Shown: positions 54,301 to 64,000 of the stretch, piece after piece | Numbering within the stretch: the first letter of the stretch is position 1 | Layout: every line of letters begins with the position of its first letter | Position numbers and translations under genes: made by a program | DNA from: Methyloversatilis thermotolerans | GTDB lineage: Bacteria; Pseudomonadota; Gammaproteobacteria; Burkholderiales; Rhodocyclaceae | Assembly (NCBI RefSeq): GCF_000372885.1 | Contig: NZ_KB889967.1 | Span: 1,544,555-1,608,554 of the forward strand | Direction: 5' to 3' | Length of the DNA stretch: 64,000 nt | The notes under the pieces: model-generated | What the model was told of the DNA's origin: nothing | Database searches by the model: none | What the model saw: only the letters and a program-made list of their open reading frames with translations

Positions 54301-54500
54301 GTATGTGCCAAGCTGAACAAGCACAACAAGTCATTGATTATTCAATGAATCAAACTCTAGCCCTCGCAAGCATCCGGCCCGCTCGTTGCAGCCTGCATCG
54401 GGAATTTCGCCCTGCTTTGCGGATTCCATCGAAAACCCGCATGAAACCGGCTCTTGCTCGCGTCCTGGAATCGTTGAAATCGGCAACGCATCGTTGCAGC

Positions 54501-55940
54501 ATGCAATTCATGAAGCTGCTGCCCCGATCCCTGCACGGCAAGATTCTGCTCGGCTACATCGTGCTGGGCGGCCTGTTCGTGCTGCTGGTGTTTGCCGCGC
54601 TCGACCAGGTCCGGCACCTGCTGTCGCGGGTGGACGACGAGCATCACGTGACCCGCATGCACGACGTGGTGCGCGAGGCCCGTCGGCTGGAGAAGAACTA
54701 CCTGCTGTTCCGCAAGCCTTCGGAACTGAAGGCGGCGGTCGGCAAGGCGGAAGAGGCGCTGGCGCTGATGCGGCGGGATCGCGCGCTGATGCAGCGGGCG
54801 GCGCCGGGCTTTTCGCTGGACGAACTGGAACAGTCGCTGGCCGACTGGCGCGATCTTCTGGATGACCGCCTGCAGCGGCGCATACGCCCGGGCGATCCGA
54901 TTTCTCCGCTGGAAGAGCGCATGACCGAGGTGGGCAAACAGGTGTTCGAGGAAAGCGAGCGCCTGTCCGACCAGGCGCGCGAAGCGATGCGGCGCGCCCT
55001 GTCCGGCCAGGAGTCGCAGCTTTACACCATCATGATCGCGGCCATCGCGCTGGTGCTGGTGATCGGGCAACTGGTGACGCGACGCGTGGTGGCGCCACTG
55101 CGCGAAGTGGAAAGCGATCTGGTCCGCGTCGGTACCGGCAATCAGGCCCGGCTCACGCCACGCGACCGCGACGACGAGATCGCCGCCCTGGTCAGCGCAT
55201 TCAACCGTGCCCTGGGCGATCTGGAAGAGCGCCAGCTCGCGGTGCTGCGCACCGCCCGACTGGCGTCGCTGGGCACCATGCTGTCCGGCGTGGCCCACGA
55301 ACTGAACAATCCGCTGTCCAACATTTCGCTCAGCGCGCAGTTGCTGCAGGAAGAAACCGAGAGCGCCGACCCGCGTCGGGTCGGCGGCTATGTCGAGCAG
55401 ATCGACGATCAGGTCCAGCGCGCACAGCGCATCGTGCGCACCCTGCTCGATTTCGCGCGCGACAGCCATTTCGCCCGCATCACCCAGCCGCTGGCGCCAC
55501 TGGTCGAGGAAACCATCGCGCTGCTGAGTGCGGAACAGCCCGACGCTGGCGAAGCGGTGATGCTGCGCGTCGAACCCGGACTGATGATCTATGCCGACGG
55601 TCAGCGCATGCAGCAGGCATTGCTCAACATCATCCGCAACGCGCTCGAAGCATGTATCGACGCTGGCCTGACGCCCCACATCACAGTGCGCGGATTGATG
55701 CGCGACGGTGGTACCGAAGTGACGGTCAGCGACAACGGTCCGGGCATCGATACGCGTAACCTGCAGCGCGTATTCGATCCTTTCTTCACCACAAAGCCGG
55801 TTGGCAAGGGGTCCGGACTCGGGCTTTTCGTGGTGCACGAGATCGCCGCCGAGCACGGTGGCAAGGCAGGCATACACAACAGACCGGAGGGTGGAACCCA
55901 GGTTTCACTGTGGATTCCGGCGGAGGAGACCCACTCATGA
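54501..55940 (+). CDS. Membrane sensor histidine kinase with HAMP domain
   Basis: About 479 residues from the ATG at 54501; 54510 and 54441 are alternatives because none has a clear ribosome site. Two membrane helices (LLGYIVLGGLFVLLVFAAL and TIMIAAIALVLVIGQLV) enclose a helical sensory domain of about 150 residues. HAMP, HisKA (phosphoacceptor His in SGVAHELNNPLSNISL) and HATPase (NIIRNALEAC, DNGPGI, TTKPVGKGSGLGLFVVHEI) follow. The HELNNPL box is typical of NtrB-like kinases. The stop overlaps the start of an NtrC-type regulator by ATGA, so it is the cognate sensor. Confidence 0.92.
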   Translation: MQFMKLLPRSLHGKILLGYIVLGGLFVLLVFAALDQVRHLLSRVDDEHHVTRMHDVVREARRLEKNYLLFRKPSELKAAVGKAEEALALMRRDRALMQRAAPGFSLDELEQSLADWRDLLDDRLQRRIRPGDPISPLEERMTEVGKQVFEESERLSDQAREAMRRALSGQESQLYTIMIAAIALVLVIGQLVTRRVVAPLREVESDLVRVGTGNQARLTPRDRDDEIAALVSAFNRALGDLEERQLAVLRTARLASLGTMLSGVAHELNNPLSNISLSAQLLQEETESADPRRVGGYVEQIDDQVQRAQRIVRTLLDFARDSHFARITQPLAPLVEETIALLSAEQPDAGEAVMLRVEPGLMIYADGQRMQQALLNIIRNALEACIDAGLTPHITVRGLMRDGGTEVTVSDNGPGIDTRNLQRVFDPFFTTKPVGKGSGLGLFVVHEIAAEHGGKAGIHNRPEGGTQVSLWIPAEETHS

Positions 55941-57340
55941 GCACTGCACAGGTATTGCTGGTCGACGATGAAGCGGTCGCGCGCGAAGGTCTGGCCACGG
56001 CGTTGCGGCGCGACGGCCTGGACGTGACCACCGCGGACAACGGTGAAGCCGCGCTGGCGCTGCTGCGCAGCCGGGAATTCGACGTTCTGCTCACCGACGT
56101 GAAGATGCCGGGCATGGACGGCCTCGAACTGCTCCGACGGGCGCACGAGAACTGGCCGGGCATGGAGGTACTGGTGGTGACCGGCTTCGCCACCACCGAA
56201 TCGGCGGTGGAAGCGATGCGCGCGGGCGCCTTCTATTACGTGTCCAAGCCCTTCCGTCTGGGCGAAGTCCGCAAGCTGGTGCGCGAGGCGGCGGACAAGG
56301 CCCAGTTGCGGGCCGAGAACCAGCGCCTGCGCCAGCTCGTGGAAAGCGCCGCCGACGAACGCATCATCACGCGCGACGAGGGCATGCGCGGCATCCTCGA
56401 TATCGCGCGCGGTGTGGCGCCGACCGACTGCAATGTGCTCATCGTGGGCGAAACCGGCACCGGCAAGGAACTGCTCGCGCGGCATCTGCACGCGCACAGC
56501 CGGCGTGCCAGCGGTCCGTTCGTCGCGGTGAATTGCGGCGCACTGACCGAGGACCTGCTGGCGAACGAGCTGTTCGGCCACGAGAAGGGTGCGTACACCG
56601 GAGCCCAGCAGGCGCGGGGCGGTCTGGTCGAAGCGGCGCAGGGCGGCACGCTGTTCCTCGACGAAGTCACGGAGATGTCGGCAGCGATGCAGGTGAAGCT
56701 GCTGCGGCTGCTGCAGGAACGCGAGTACCTTCGCGTCGGCGGCACCGAACCGCAGCGCGCCGACGTTCGCTTTCTCGCGGCGACCAACCGCGAACCGCGT
56801 GCCGCGGTCGAGGCCGGCCATTTCCGGCAGGACATCTATTTCCGCCTCAACGTGGTGACCTTGCAACTGCCGCCGCTGCGCGCGCGCCGCGGCGACATTC
56901 CGTTGCTGGCCCAGCAGTTCCTGCGGCGCGCAGCCCAGGCCATGGGCAAGGACGTGAGCGCGATCACGCCCGCCGCGATGCAGCGGCTCTGTGCCTACGA
57001 CTATCCGGGCAATGTGCGCGAACTGGAGAACGTGATCGAACGCGGCGTGGCCCTGACCGGAGGCCGCATGCTGGGGGGCGAGGATCTGCCGGCAGGCCTC
57101 GGCGTCAACAATGGCGCCGCCCGTCCGGCCACCGGCGAAGTGCGGACGCTGGAAACCGTGGAACGTCTGCACATCCTCGACGTGCTGGCCAGCGTGGGTG
57201 GCAACCGCGCTCTGGCGGCGAGGCTGCTGGGCATAGACCGCGTATCCCTGTGGCGCAAGCTGCGCCGCTACGAGGAACAGGGCCTGATCGCGACCGACGA
57301 AACCGACGGCGCACTGCGCATGCGCGACGCAACCGTCTGA
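55937..57340 (+). CDS. NtrC-family sigma-54-dependent response regulator
   Basis: 467 residues from the ATG at 55937 (GGAGGAG upstream). Order: receiver (LLVDDEAVARE, LLTDVKMPGMDG, Lys in VSKPFRL), sigma-54 activator AAA+ domain (Walker A GETGTGKELLARHLH, Walker B GGTLFLDEV) and a Fis-type helix-turn-helix near the C terminus (GGNRALAARLLGIDR). The sigma-54 contact loop reads GAYTGA rather than the usual GAFTGA, a known tolerated variant. It activates sigma-54 promoters when phosphorylated by the kinase it overlaps. A sigma-54-like site lies 93 bp after its stop. Confidence 0.95.
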   Translation: MSTAQVLLVDDEAVAREGLATALRRDGLDVTTADNGEAALALLRSREFDVLLTDVKMPGMDGLELLRRAHENWPGMEVLVVTGFATTESAVEAMRAGAFYYVSKPFRLGEVRKLVREAADKAQLRAENQRLRQLVESAADERIITRDEGMRGILDIARGVAPTDCNVLIVGETGTGKELLARHLHAHSRRASGPFVAVNCGALTEDLLANELFGHEKGAYTGAQQARGGLVEAAQGGTLFLDEVTEMSAAMQVKLLRLLQEREYLRVGGTEPQRADVRFLAATNREPRAAVEAGHFRQDIYFRLNVVTLQLPPLRARRGDIPLLAQQFLRRAAQAMGKDVSAITPAAMQRLCAYDYPGNVRELENVIERGVALTGGRMLGGEDLPAGLGVNNGAARPATGEVRTLETVERLHILDVLASVGGNRALAARLLGIDRVSLWRKLRRYEEQGLIATDETDGALRMRDATV

Positions 57341-57432
57341 ACGCACCATATCGGTGCGCAAAATGACCAGGCTCGACGGTTGGCATGGCCACCGGGCACG
57401 AGCCGCCGCCCTATGCGGACGTTTGCCCGGCG

Positions 57433-57448
57433 TGGCACGGATGATGCA
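57433..57448 (+). promoter_or_regulatory. Sigma-54 (-24/-12) promoter-like site
   Basis: TGGCACGGATGATGCA matches the consensus TGGCACG-N4-TTGCA except for one T, with the invariant GG and GC at the right distance. It lies 33 bp before the start of the PAS kinase gene (57481), and an NtrC-type activator is the gene just upstream. Use as a promoter is inferred. Confidence 0.65.
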
Positions 57449-57480
57449 CTTGCCTGTGCACCCCGTATCGACGCAATGAC

Positions 57481-58644
57481 GTGTTCGCCAACCTCAATCA
57501 TCTGTCCCATCATGCCGCCTGGCGCCGCCAGCTCGAAATGCTGCTCGAGTCGACCGGCGAAGGCATCTACGGCATAGACCAGCGCGGACGCTGCATCTTC
57601 ATCAACCGGGCCGGCGCAGAACTGATCGGCTTCGAACCGGACGAGGTGCTGGGTCGCAACATGCACTACCTCATCCATCACGCGCATTCCGATGGCCGCA
57701 ATTACGACGTGCATGACTGCCCCATCTTCAAGGCCTTTCTCGAAGGCAAGGGCGTGCGCAGCGAATCGGAGGTGCTGTGGCGCCGCGACGGCACCCCCTT
57801 TCCTGCGGAGTACACCAGCTACCCGATACGCGACGCCGGCCAGATCGTGGGGGCCGTCGTCACCTTCGCCGACATCACCGAACGCAAGCGCGCGGAGGCC
57901 GTGCTGCGCGCCAACCAGATCGAACTGGAACGGCGCGTATCGGAGCGCACGGCGGCGCTGCAGGACGCGAACGCCCGCCTGCAGCAATCGCAAAGCGCGC
58001 TGCGAAGGCTGTCGGCCCACCTGCAGGAAGTCCGCGAAGAGGAGCGCACGCACATCGCACGCGAGGTGCACGACGAACTGGGCGCCTCGCTGACTGCGCT
58101 GCAGTTCGACCTGAACTGGCTGCGCCCGCGCCTGGCCGACGACGAGGCGCTGAACCGCAAGCTGGACGACATGATGACGGTCACCGGTCAGGCGCTCGGT
58201 GCGGTACGCCGCATCCTGACCGATCTGCGGCCCGGCGTGCTGGACCATCTCGGACTGTGGGCCGCGCTGGAATGGTTGCTGCAGGAGACCCAGACGCGCA
58301 GCGGATTGCGCGGCACCCTGGTGTCCACCGAAGGCGGTGGAGAACGCCGCCTCGGCCGGAGCGCGGAAATTGCGGTCTACCGCATCGTGCAGGAGGTGCT
58401 GACCAATGTGGTGCGACATGCCCAGGCGAGCGAAGTGATCGTCACGATAGGCGGAAGCCCCAGCGGTCTCGAACTGGACATCCGCGACGACGGCATCGGC
58501 ATGCGGGTGCCGGCACAACCCACCTCGTTCGGGCTGCTCGGCATGTACGAACGTGCGCGCGCGCTCGGCGGGGAGCTGTCCATCGAAAGCACGCCGGGCA
58601 AAGGTACGTCGGTGCGATTGCGCGTGCCGGAGTCGACACGATGA
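57481..58644 (+). CDS. PAS-domain sensor histidine kinase, NarX-type (HisKA_3)
   Basis: 387 residues from a GTG at 57481. No membrane helix, so cytoplasmic. A PAS domain (LESTGEGIYGIDQRGRCIFI to VVTFADITERKRAEA) is followed by a coiled coil and a HisKA_3 domain with the His in THIAREVHDELGASLTAL, then HATPase (EVLTNVVRHAQAS, DDGIGM). The PAS contains NYDVHDCPIFKAFLEGKG, reminiscent of heme- or quinone-type PAS domains, but no ligand can be named. It overlaps the regulator start by ATGA. A role in alcohol/aldehyde oxidation control is plausible from the downstream genes. Confidence 0.9.
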   Translation: MFANLNHLSHHAAWRRQLEMLLESTGEGIYGIDQRGRCIFINRAGAELIGFEPDEVLGRNMHYLIHHAHSDGRNYDVHDCPIFKAFLEGKGVRSESEVLWRRDGTPFPAEYTSYPIRDAGQIVGAVVTFADITERKRAEAVLRANQIELERRVSERTAALQDANARLQQSQSALRRLSAHLQEVREEERTHIAREVHDELGASLTALQFDLNWLRPRLADDEALNRKLDDMMTVTGQALGAVRRILTDLRPGVLDHLGLWAALEWLLQETQTRSGLRGTLVSTEGGGERRLGRSAEIAVYRIVQEVLTNVVRHAQASEVIVTIGGSPSGLELDIRDDGIGMRVPAQPTSFGLLGMYERARALGGELSIESTPGKGTSVRLRVPESTR

Positions 58645-59282
58645 AACGGGCTCGCGTCGTCATCGTCGACGATCACCTCATGCTGCGTCGCGGCATCGCG
58701 CAGATTCTTGGCGAGAATCCGGCCATCGAAGTGGTGGGCGAAGCCGCTGGCGGCCCCGATCTGATGCAGCTCCTGCGCAACGCCGCAGTGGATGTCGTGC
58801 TGCTGGACATCGCGCTGAACGACCGCGACGGCTTCGATGTGCTCAAGCAGATGCGCGGCGAGTTTCCGCGCATCGCGGCACTCATGCTGTCGACCTATCC
58901 GGAATCGCAGTTCGGCGTACGCGCGCTGAAAAGCGGGGCCGCCGGCTATCTGAACAAGGGCTGCTCGCCGGAACAGCTCTATGACGCGATTGCCAAGGCG
59001 GCGGCCGGACACCTCTATGTGACGCCGGAACTGGCGGAACGGCTGGCACTCGGCGTCCGGGCCGACACGCCGGCCAGCCCGCTGGACAGCCTGTCCAACC
59101 GGGAAATGCAGGTGCTCAAGCTGCTGGCGAGCGGGCATACGGTGGGCGACATCGCGCGCGAGCTGTCACTGTCGGTCAATACCATCAGCACCTATCGCGC
59201 ACGGCTGTTCGAAAAGCTGGCCATCAAGAATCCGATGGAACTGGTGAGCTTTGCGGCACGCCATCAACTGGTGACGCTGTAG
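58641..59282 (+). CDS. NarL/UhpA-type response regulator
   Basis: 213 residues: receiver (VVIVDDHLMLRRGIAQIL, VLLDIALNDRDGFD, Lys in GYLNKGCSPEQLY) and a LuxR-type helix-turn-helix (SLSNREMQVLKLLASGHTVG, then ELSLSVNTISTYRARLFEKL). The start overlaps the kinase stop, marking the cognate pair. It ends 24 bp before the convergent GAF regulator. Confidence 0.94.
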   Translation: MKRARVVIVDDHLMLRRGIAQILGENPAIEVVGEAAGGPDLMQLLRNAAVDVVLLDIALNDRDGFDVLKQMRGEFPRIAALMLSTYPESQFGVRALKSGAAGYLNKGCSPEQLYDAIAKAAAGHLYVTPELAERLALGVRADTPASPLDSLSNREMQVLKLLASGHTVGDIARELSLSVNTISTYRARLFEKLAIKNPMELVSFAARHQLVTL

Positions 59283-59305
59283 CCGGCGGCGCGCGGCATG
59301 CGCGC

Positions 59306-60493
59306 TCAGATGTCGCCGAAAGTGCGTGCCAGCAGGTGATGCCCCGGGTGATCGGAAGGCAGCAACTCACCCAGGCGCTGCAGCGCATCCACAGCCTCCG
59401 GATACTGGCCCAGGTGATTCAGCAGAAGGTCGGGATCGTTCACGTGGAAGATGGCGTCGGACAGCCGGGATTCCAGACAGTCACGCCACGCTCTCAGCAA
59501 GGGGCTTTCGGTGCGCGGCAGGAAGGCGCCGCGATAGCAGGCGAGCGCACTTTCGATGCGGCCGGCGTCCAGCGCCTGTTCCAGATCGCGGAAATCCGCC
59601 TGCCAATTGACCAGCAGACGATAGGGACGCGAGCCGATTGCACCGCCCAGGCGCTCGCGCAGTTGCGACACTTCGGTCTTGAGGGTCGCCAGACTGACCG
59701 GGCGGTCGCCGTACAGCGCAGCATGCAGGCGCTCCAGGTCCAGTCCTTCGGGATGCAGTGCGAGCAAGCACAGGATTTCGAGCTGGCGCGGCGACAGCGG
59801 CAGCGGACGGCCTTGCAGCGTCGCCTGCGGCGTGCCCAGCATGCGCAGGCGCAGGACCGGCACGGTATTCAGCGACTGCAGTGCCTGCGACACCCGATGC
59901 GCGAAACGCTCGACCGCGTGCAGCGCAAGCGGCGAATGGCGGTTCCAGGTGGTGGACAGATCGACCACGCCCATCACCTCCCCGCTGCCGGCATCCCGCA
60001 CCGGCGCCGCGTAGCACACCCAGTCCTGGACGGCGGGAATGAAATGTTCTGCGGAAAACACGCTGGAGGGCCGCCGGTAGCGCAATGCCAGCGCCAGGGC
60101 GTTGGTGCCGACCGAACGCTCGTCCCAGCGGCCGCCCGGCACGAAGTGCACGCGCTCGGCGCGGGTGCGCATGCTGCGGCTGCACCCGGTCCACAGCAGC
60201 CTGCCCTCGGCATCGCTCACCGCCGCCACCATGCCGCTTTCGCGCGCCACCGTCTCCAGCTCATCAACGCAGGAGGCAACCGCCCGACCGTAGGGCGTCT
60301 GGCTCCAGTCGTTGGCGCACTGGTCGAGCGGCGCGGCCGATCGCGTCTCGGGCACGGCTTCGCGAGACCGTTGCCAGGATCCGGCGATATCCATGCCGAC
60401 GACGACCTTACGCTCGTCTGGCGAACCGTCGCCGCGGCGGATAGACTCTATGCGCCTGCGGCGTTCCGCAAGACTGGTCACTGAACCTTTCAT
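59306..60493 (-). CDS. GAF-domain transcriptional regulator (AcoR-like N terminus, SARP/BTAD-like C terminus)
   Basis: 395 residues. The N-terminal half resembles the sensor part of AcoR-like regulators: SWQRSREAVPETRSAAPLD, then a GAF domain (about residues 75-210; ERSVGTNALALALRYRRPSS, VMGVVDLSTTW). In place of the sigma-54 AAA+ domain there is a winged-helix, SARP-type region (LSPRQLEILCLLALHPEGLD) and a short bacterial-transcriptional-activator-like end. It is divergent from the aldehyde dehydrogenase gene with 130 bp between starts, so it probably regulates that gene in response to an alcohol or aldehyde. The swap of output domain is unusual. Confidence 0.82.
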   Translation of the reverse strand: MKGSVTSLAERRRRIESIRRGDGSPDERKVVVGMDIAGSWQRSREAVPETRSAAPLDQCANDWSQTPYGRAVASCVDELETVARESGMVAAVSDAEGRLLWTGCSRSMRTRAERVHFVPGGRWDERSVGTNALALALRYRRPSSVFSAEHFIPAVQDWVCYAAPVRDAGSGEVMGVVDLSTTWNRHSPLALHAVERFAHRVSQALQSLNTVPVLRLRMLGTPQATLQGRPLPLSPRQLEILCLLALHPEGLDLERLHAALYGDRPVSLATLKTEVSQLRERLGGAIGSRPYRLLVNWQADFRDLEQALDAGRIESALACYRGAFLPRTESPLLRAWRDCLESRLSDAIFHVNDPDLLLNHLGQYPEAVDALQRLGELLPSDHPGHHLLARTFGDI

Positions 60494-60623
60494 CTGCCTC
60501 GCTCCACCACACTTACCTACCGGACACCTACCTGCGACGGGTTAGCGTGCGCAGTGACCCTTAGTTGTTCTGTGCCTATTGTCGCGGAATCCGAGGGCAA
60601 TCCACAACACGAGGAGGATTACC

Positions 60624-62138
<1,515 letters not shown>

Positions 62139-62155
62139 TCGATGCCGTGCAGCGA

Positions 62156-62181
62156 GGGGCGCCTGATGGCGCCCCTTTTTT
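62156..62181 (+). terminator. Rho-independent terminator after the aldehyde dehydrogenase gene
   Basis: GGGGCGCC, loop TGAT, GGCGCCCC, then six T. It lies between the dehydrogenase and the DUF779 gene, so the latter may need its own promoter or read-through. Confidence 0.93.
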
Positions 62182-62279
62182 GTTTCCACCGCCGGCTGAA
62201 GGCACAATGGGTCGAACGCTGCGCCCCAAAGCGCAGTCCATGACAGATCACGGTCCGCACCGGAGCAGGAGGAGAACCC

Positions 62280-62675
62280 ATGGTTACTCGCGTCACCGCC
62301 ACACCAGAGGCGCTGGAATGGATTGCCAAACTGGCGAAGAAGCATGGTCCGCTGCTGTTCCATCAGAGCGGCGGCTGCTGCGACGGCAGTGCACCTATGT
62401 GCTATCCGCGCGATGAATTCAAGCTCGGCAGCTCGGATGTCGTGCTGGGAGAAATCGGCGGTACACCGTTCTGCATGAGCGCGGCGCAGTTCGAGTACTG
62501 GCAGCACACGCACCTCATCATCGACGTCGTACCGGGGCGCGGCTCGGGCTTCTCCATCGAGTCACCCGAAGGCGTCCGCTTCCTGACCCGCTCCCGGCTG
62601 TACGAACCCGACGAGGAGGCCGAACTCGAAAAGCTCGGTCCCCCACCCCGCGGCGACACCGTATCGTTCGCCTGA
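62280..62675 (+). CDS. DUF779-family protein
   Basis: 131 residues. The Cys-rich signature FHQSGGCCDGSAPMCYP is near residue 27, followed by GGTPFCMSAAQFEYWQHTHL. DUF779 proteins are small and regularly sit next to alcohol or aldehyde dehydrogenase genes; the Cys residues suggest a metal or redox role that has not, to my knowledge, been defined. GGAGGAG precedes the ATG. A REP array follows its stop within about 20 bp. Confidence 0.92.
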   Translation: MVTRVTATPEALEWIAKLAKKHGPLLFHQSGGCCDGSAPMCYPRDEFKLGSSDVVLGEIGGTPFCMSAAQFEYWQHTHLIIDVVPGRGSGFSIESPEGVRFLTRSRLYEPDEEAELEKLGPPPRGDTVSFA

Positions 62676-62689
62676 ACCGCGAACGAGGC

Positions 62690-64000
62690 CGGCGGCCCGC
62701 ATCGGCCGCATCGCGGCCAGAGGCCGCTCCCACAAGAACTCGCGACAAACACGAGCGGCGCCCGGGTCTGGTGGGAGCGGGCTTGCCCGCGATGCGGCTT
62801 CAAACGAAGCCGGCGGTGCGCATCGGCCGCATCGCGGCCAGAGGCCGCTCCCACAAGAACTCGCACGGACCGCGAACGGAGCCAGGTTTTCGTGGGAGCG
62901 GGCTTGCCCGCGATCCAGCTTCAAACGAAGCCCGCGGCCCGCATCGGCCGCATCGCGGCCAGAGGCCGCTCCCACAGGAACTCGCGACAAACACGAACGG
63001 AGCCCGGGTCTGGTGGAGCGGGCTTGCCCGCGATGCGGCTTCAAACGAAGCCGGCGACCCGCATCGGCCGCATCGCGGCCAGAGGCCGCTCCCACAAGAA
63101 CTCGCGACAAACACGAGCGGAGCCAGGGTCTGGTGGGAGCGGGCTTGCCCGCGATGCAGCTTCAAACGAAGCCGTCGGCCGGCATGCGCCGTATCGCGGC
63201 CAGAGGCCGCTCCCACAAGAACTCGCGACAAACACGAGCGGAGCCAGGGTTTGGTGGGAGCGGGCTTGCCCGCGATGCAGCTTTAAACGAAGCCCGCGGT
63301 ACGCATGAGCCGTATCGCGGCCAGAGGCCGCTCCCACAAGAACTCACGACAAACACGAGCGGCGCCCGGGTTTGGTGGGAGCGGGCTTGCCCGCGATGCA
63401 GCTTCAAACGAAGCCCGCGGTGCGCATCGGCCGTATCGCGGCCAGAGGCCGCTCCCACAAAAGCTCGCGACAAACACGAGCGGAGCCAGGGTTTGGTGGG
63501 AGCGGGCTTACCCGCGATGCAGCTTCGAACTAAGCCGTCGGCCGGCATGCGCCGCATCGCGGCCAGAGGCCGCTCCCACAAGAACTCGCGACAAACACGA
63601 GCGGAGCCAGGGTTTGGTGGGAGCGGGCTTGCCCGCGATGCAGCTTCAAACGAAGCCGTCGGCCGGCATGCGCCGTATCGCGGCCAGAGGCCGCTCCCAC
63701 AAGAACTCGCGACAAACACGAGCGGAGCCAGGGTTTGGTGGGAGCGGGCTTGCCCGCGATGCAGCTTCAAACGAAGCCTGCGGCCGGCATGAGCCGCATC
63801 GCGGCCACAGGCCGCTCCCACAAAAGCTCGCGACAAACACGAGCGGAGCCAGGGTTTGGTGGGAGCGGGCTTACCCGCGATGCAGCTTCGAACTAAGCCG
63901 TCGGCCGGCATGCGCCGCATCGCGGCCAGAGGCCGCTCCCACAAGAACTCGCGACAAACACGAGCGGAGCCAGGGTTTGGTGGGAGCGGGCTTGCCCGCG
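62690..64000 (+). repeat. REP-type repeat array 4: at least eleven units, continuing past the window
   Basis: After a half unit at about 62700, TGGGAGCGGGCTTGCCCGCG recurs at 62772, 62893, 63013 (one G lost), 63134, 63255, 63376, 63497, 63618, 63739, 63860 and 63981, almost exactly every 121 bp. The spacer is ACAAGAACTCGCGACAAACA with GGAGCCAGGGTTTGG, different from arrays 1-3 and nearly uniform from unit to unit. Two units (63497 and 63860) share the variants CTTACCCGCG and CGAACTAAGCC, showing duplication of multi-unit blocks of three units. Long open frames in it are not genes. Confidence 0.93.

Larger units (their letters stand above)
53966..54500. other. Gene-free region between ccmA and the next sensor kinase
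   Basis: 535 bp between two divergent genes. It must hold the promoter of the ccm operon (minus strand) and that of the kinase gene (plus strand). It contains a minus-strand terminator at 54146-54180 and, next to it, a possible structured RNA. I see no convincing -35/-10 pair, tRNA or known riboswitch. The longer in-frame starts of the kinase lie in its right end (54303, 54441). Confidence 0.5.

Noticed and set aside
62562..63944. Long open frames through the REP arrays (for example a 260-residue minus-strand frame at 63162-63944)
   Set aside because: They follow the 121-bp repeat, shift frame from unit to unit (121 is not a multiple of 3), exist on both strands and show only repeat-derived peptides.

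Overview
The window is GC-rich, densely coded DNA from a free-living proteobacterium. A full System I cytochrome c maturation operon (ccmA to ccmI), RlmD, RlmM, RoxA, an EtfAB/acyl-CoA dehydrogenase operon and an aldehyde dehydrogenase/DUF779 pair with its own sensors point to an aerobic betaproteobacterium. A Rhodocyclales or Methyloversatilis-like host is my guess from gene content, not a database result.

Layout. 1-2.1 kb: chemotaxis-type operon on the minus strand (MCP, CheY, STAS, truncated CheA). 2.3-4.8 kb: PAS histidine kinase and FixJ-type regulator. 4.86-5.68 kb: first array of a 121-bp REP-type repeat. 5.7-10 kb: acyl-CoA dehydrogenase, etfA, etfB and a divergent TetR regulator with a perfect 16-bp palindrome between them. 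10.1-13.8 kb: phosphomannomutase/phosphoglucomutase and two HDOD proteins. 13.9-19.2 kb: a secreted protein, alaS, a glycerophosphodiesterase and an orphan UgpB-like binding protein. 19.3-21.5 kb: aldo/keto reductase and rlmM. 21.6-25.15 kb: one REP array split by a decayed IS1182-family element with 16-bp terminal inverted repeats; the element also carries a copy of the rlmM 3' end. 25.4-26.8 kb: rhlE.

26.8-36.5 kb holds the most unusual gene set: GTP cyclohydrolase II, a stand-alone RibD-type reductase, a creatininase-family hydrolase, a PTPS/QueD-fold protein lacking canonical active-site residues, a methyltransferase, a GT4 glycosyltransferase, a zinc-type dehydrogenase, a CDP-alcohol phosphatidyltransferase, a flippase-like membrane protein (frameshifted at a homopolymer) and a membrane sulfatase-like hydrolase. 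It reads as a pathway making a modified, perhaps membrane-linked, pterin- or flavin-precursor compound that I cannot name.

37-42.7 kb is an accessory island beside a tRNA-Ser: a NYN/LOTUS protein, a broken YbjN-like gene and a collapsing defence-like operon (truncated and frameshifted DNA methyltransferase, intact AAA ATPase, intact possible effector, SNF2-helicase remnant), then two unknown genes.

42.9-54 kb is core genome: BI-1 family protein, rlmD, roxA, an Ala/Pro lipoprotein and the ccm operon, headed by a gene-free stretch with a strong minus-strand terminator and possible structured RNA. 54.5-62.7 kb is a regulatory block (kinase with NtrC-type regulator, sigma-54-like promoter, second kinase with NarL-type regulator, GAF regulator) ending in an aldehyde dehydrogenase and DUF779 protein. 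From 62.69 kb to the window edge is the longest REP array.
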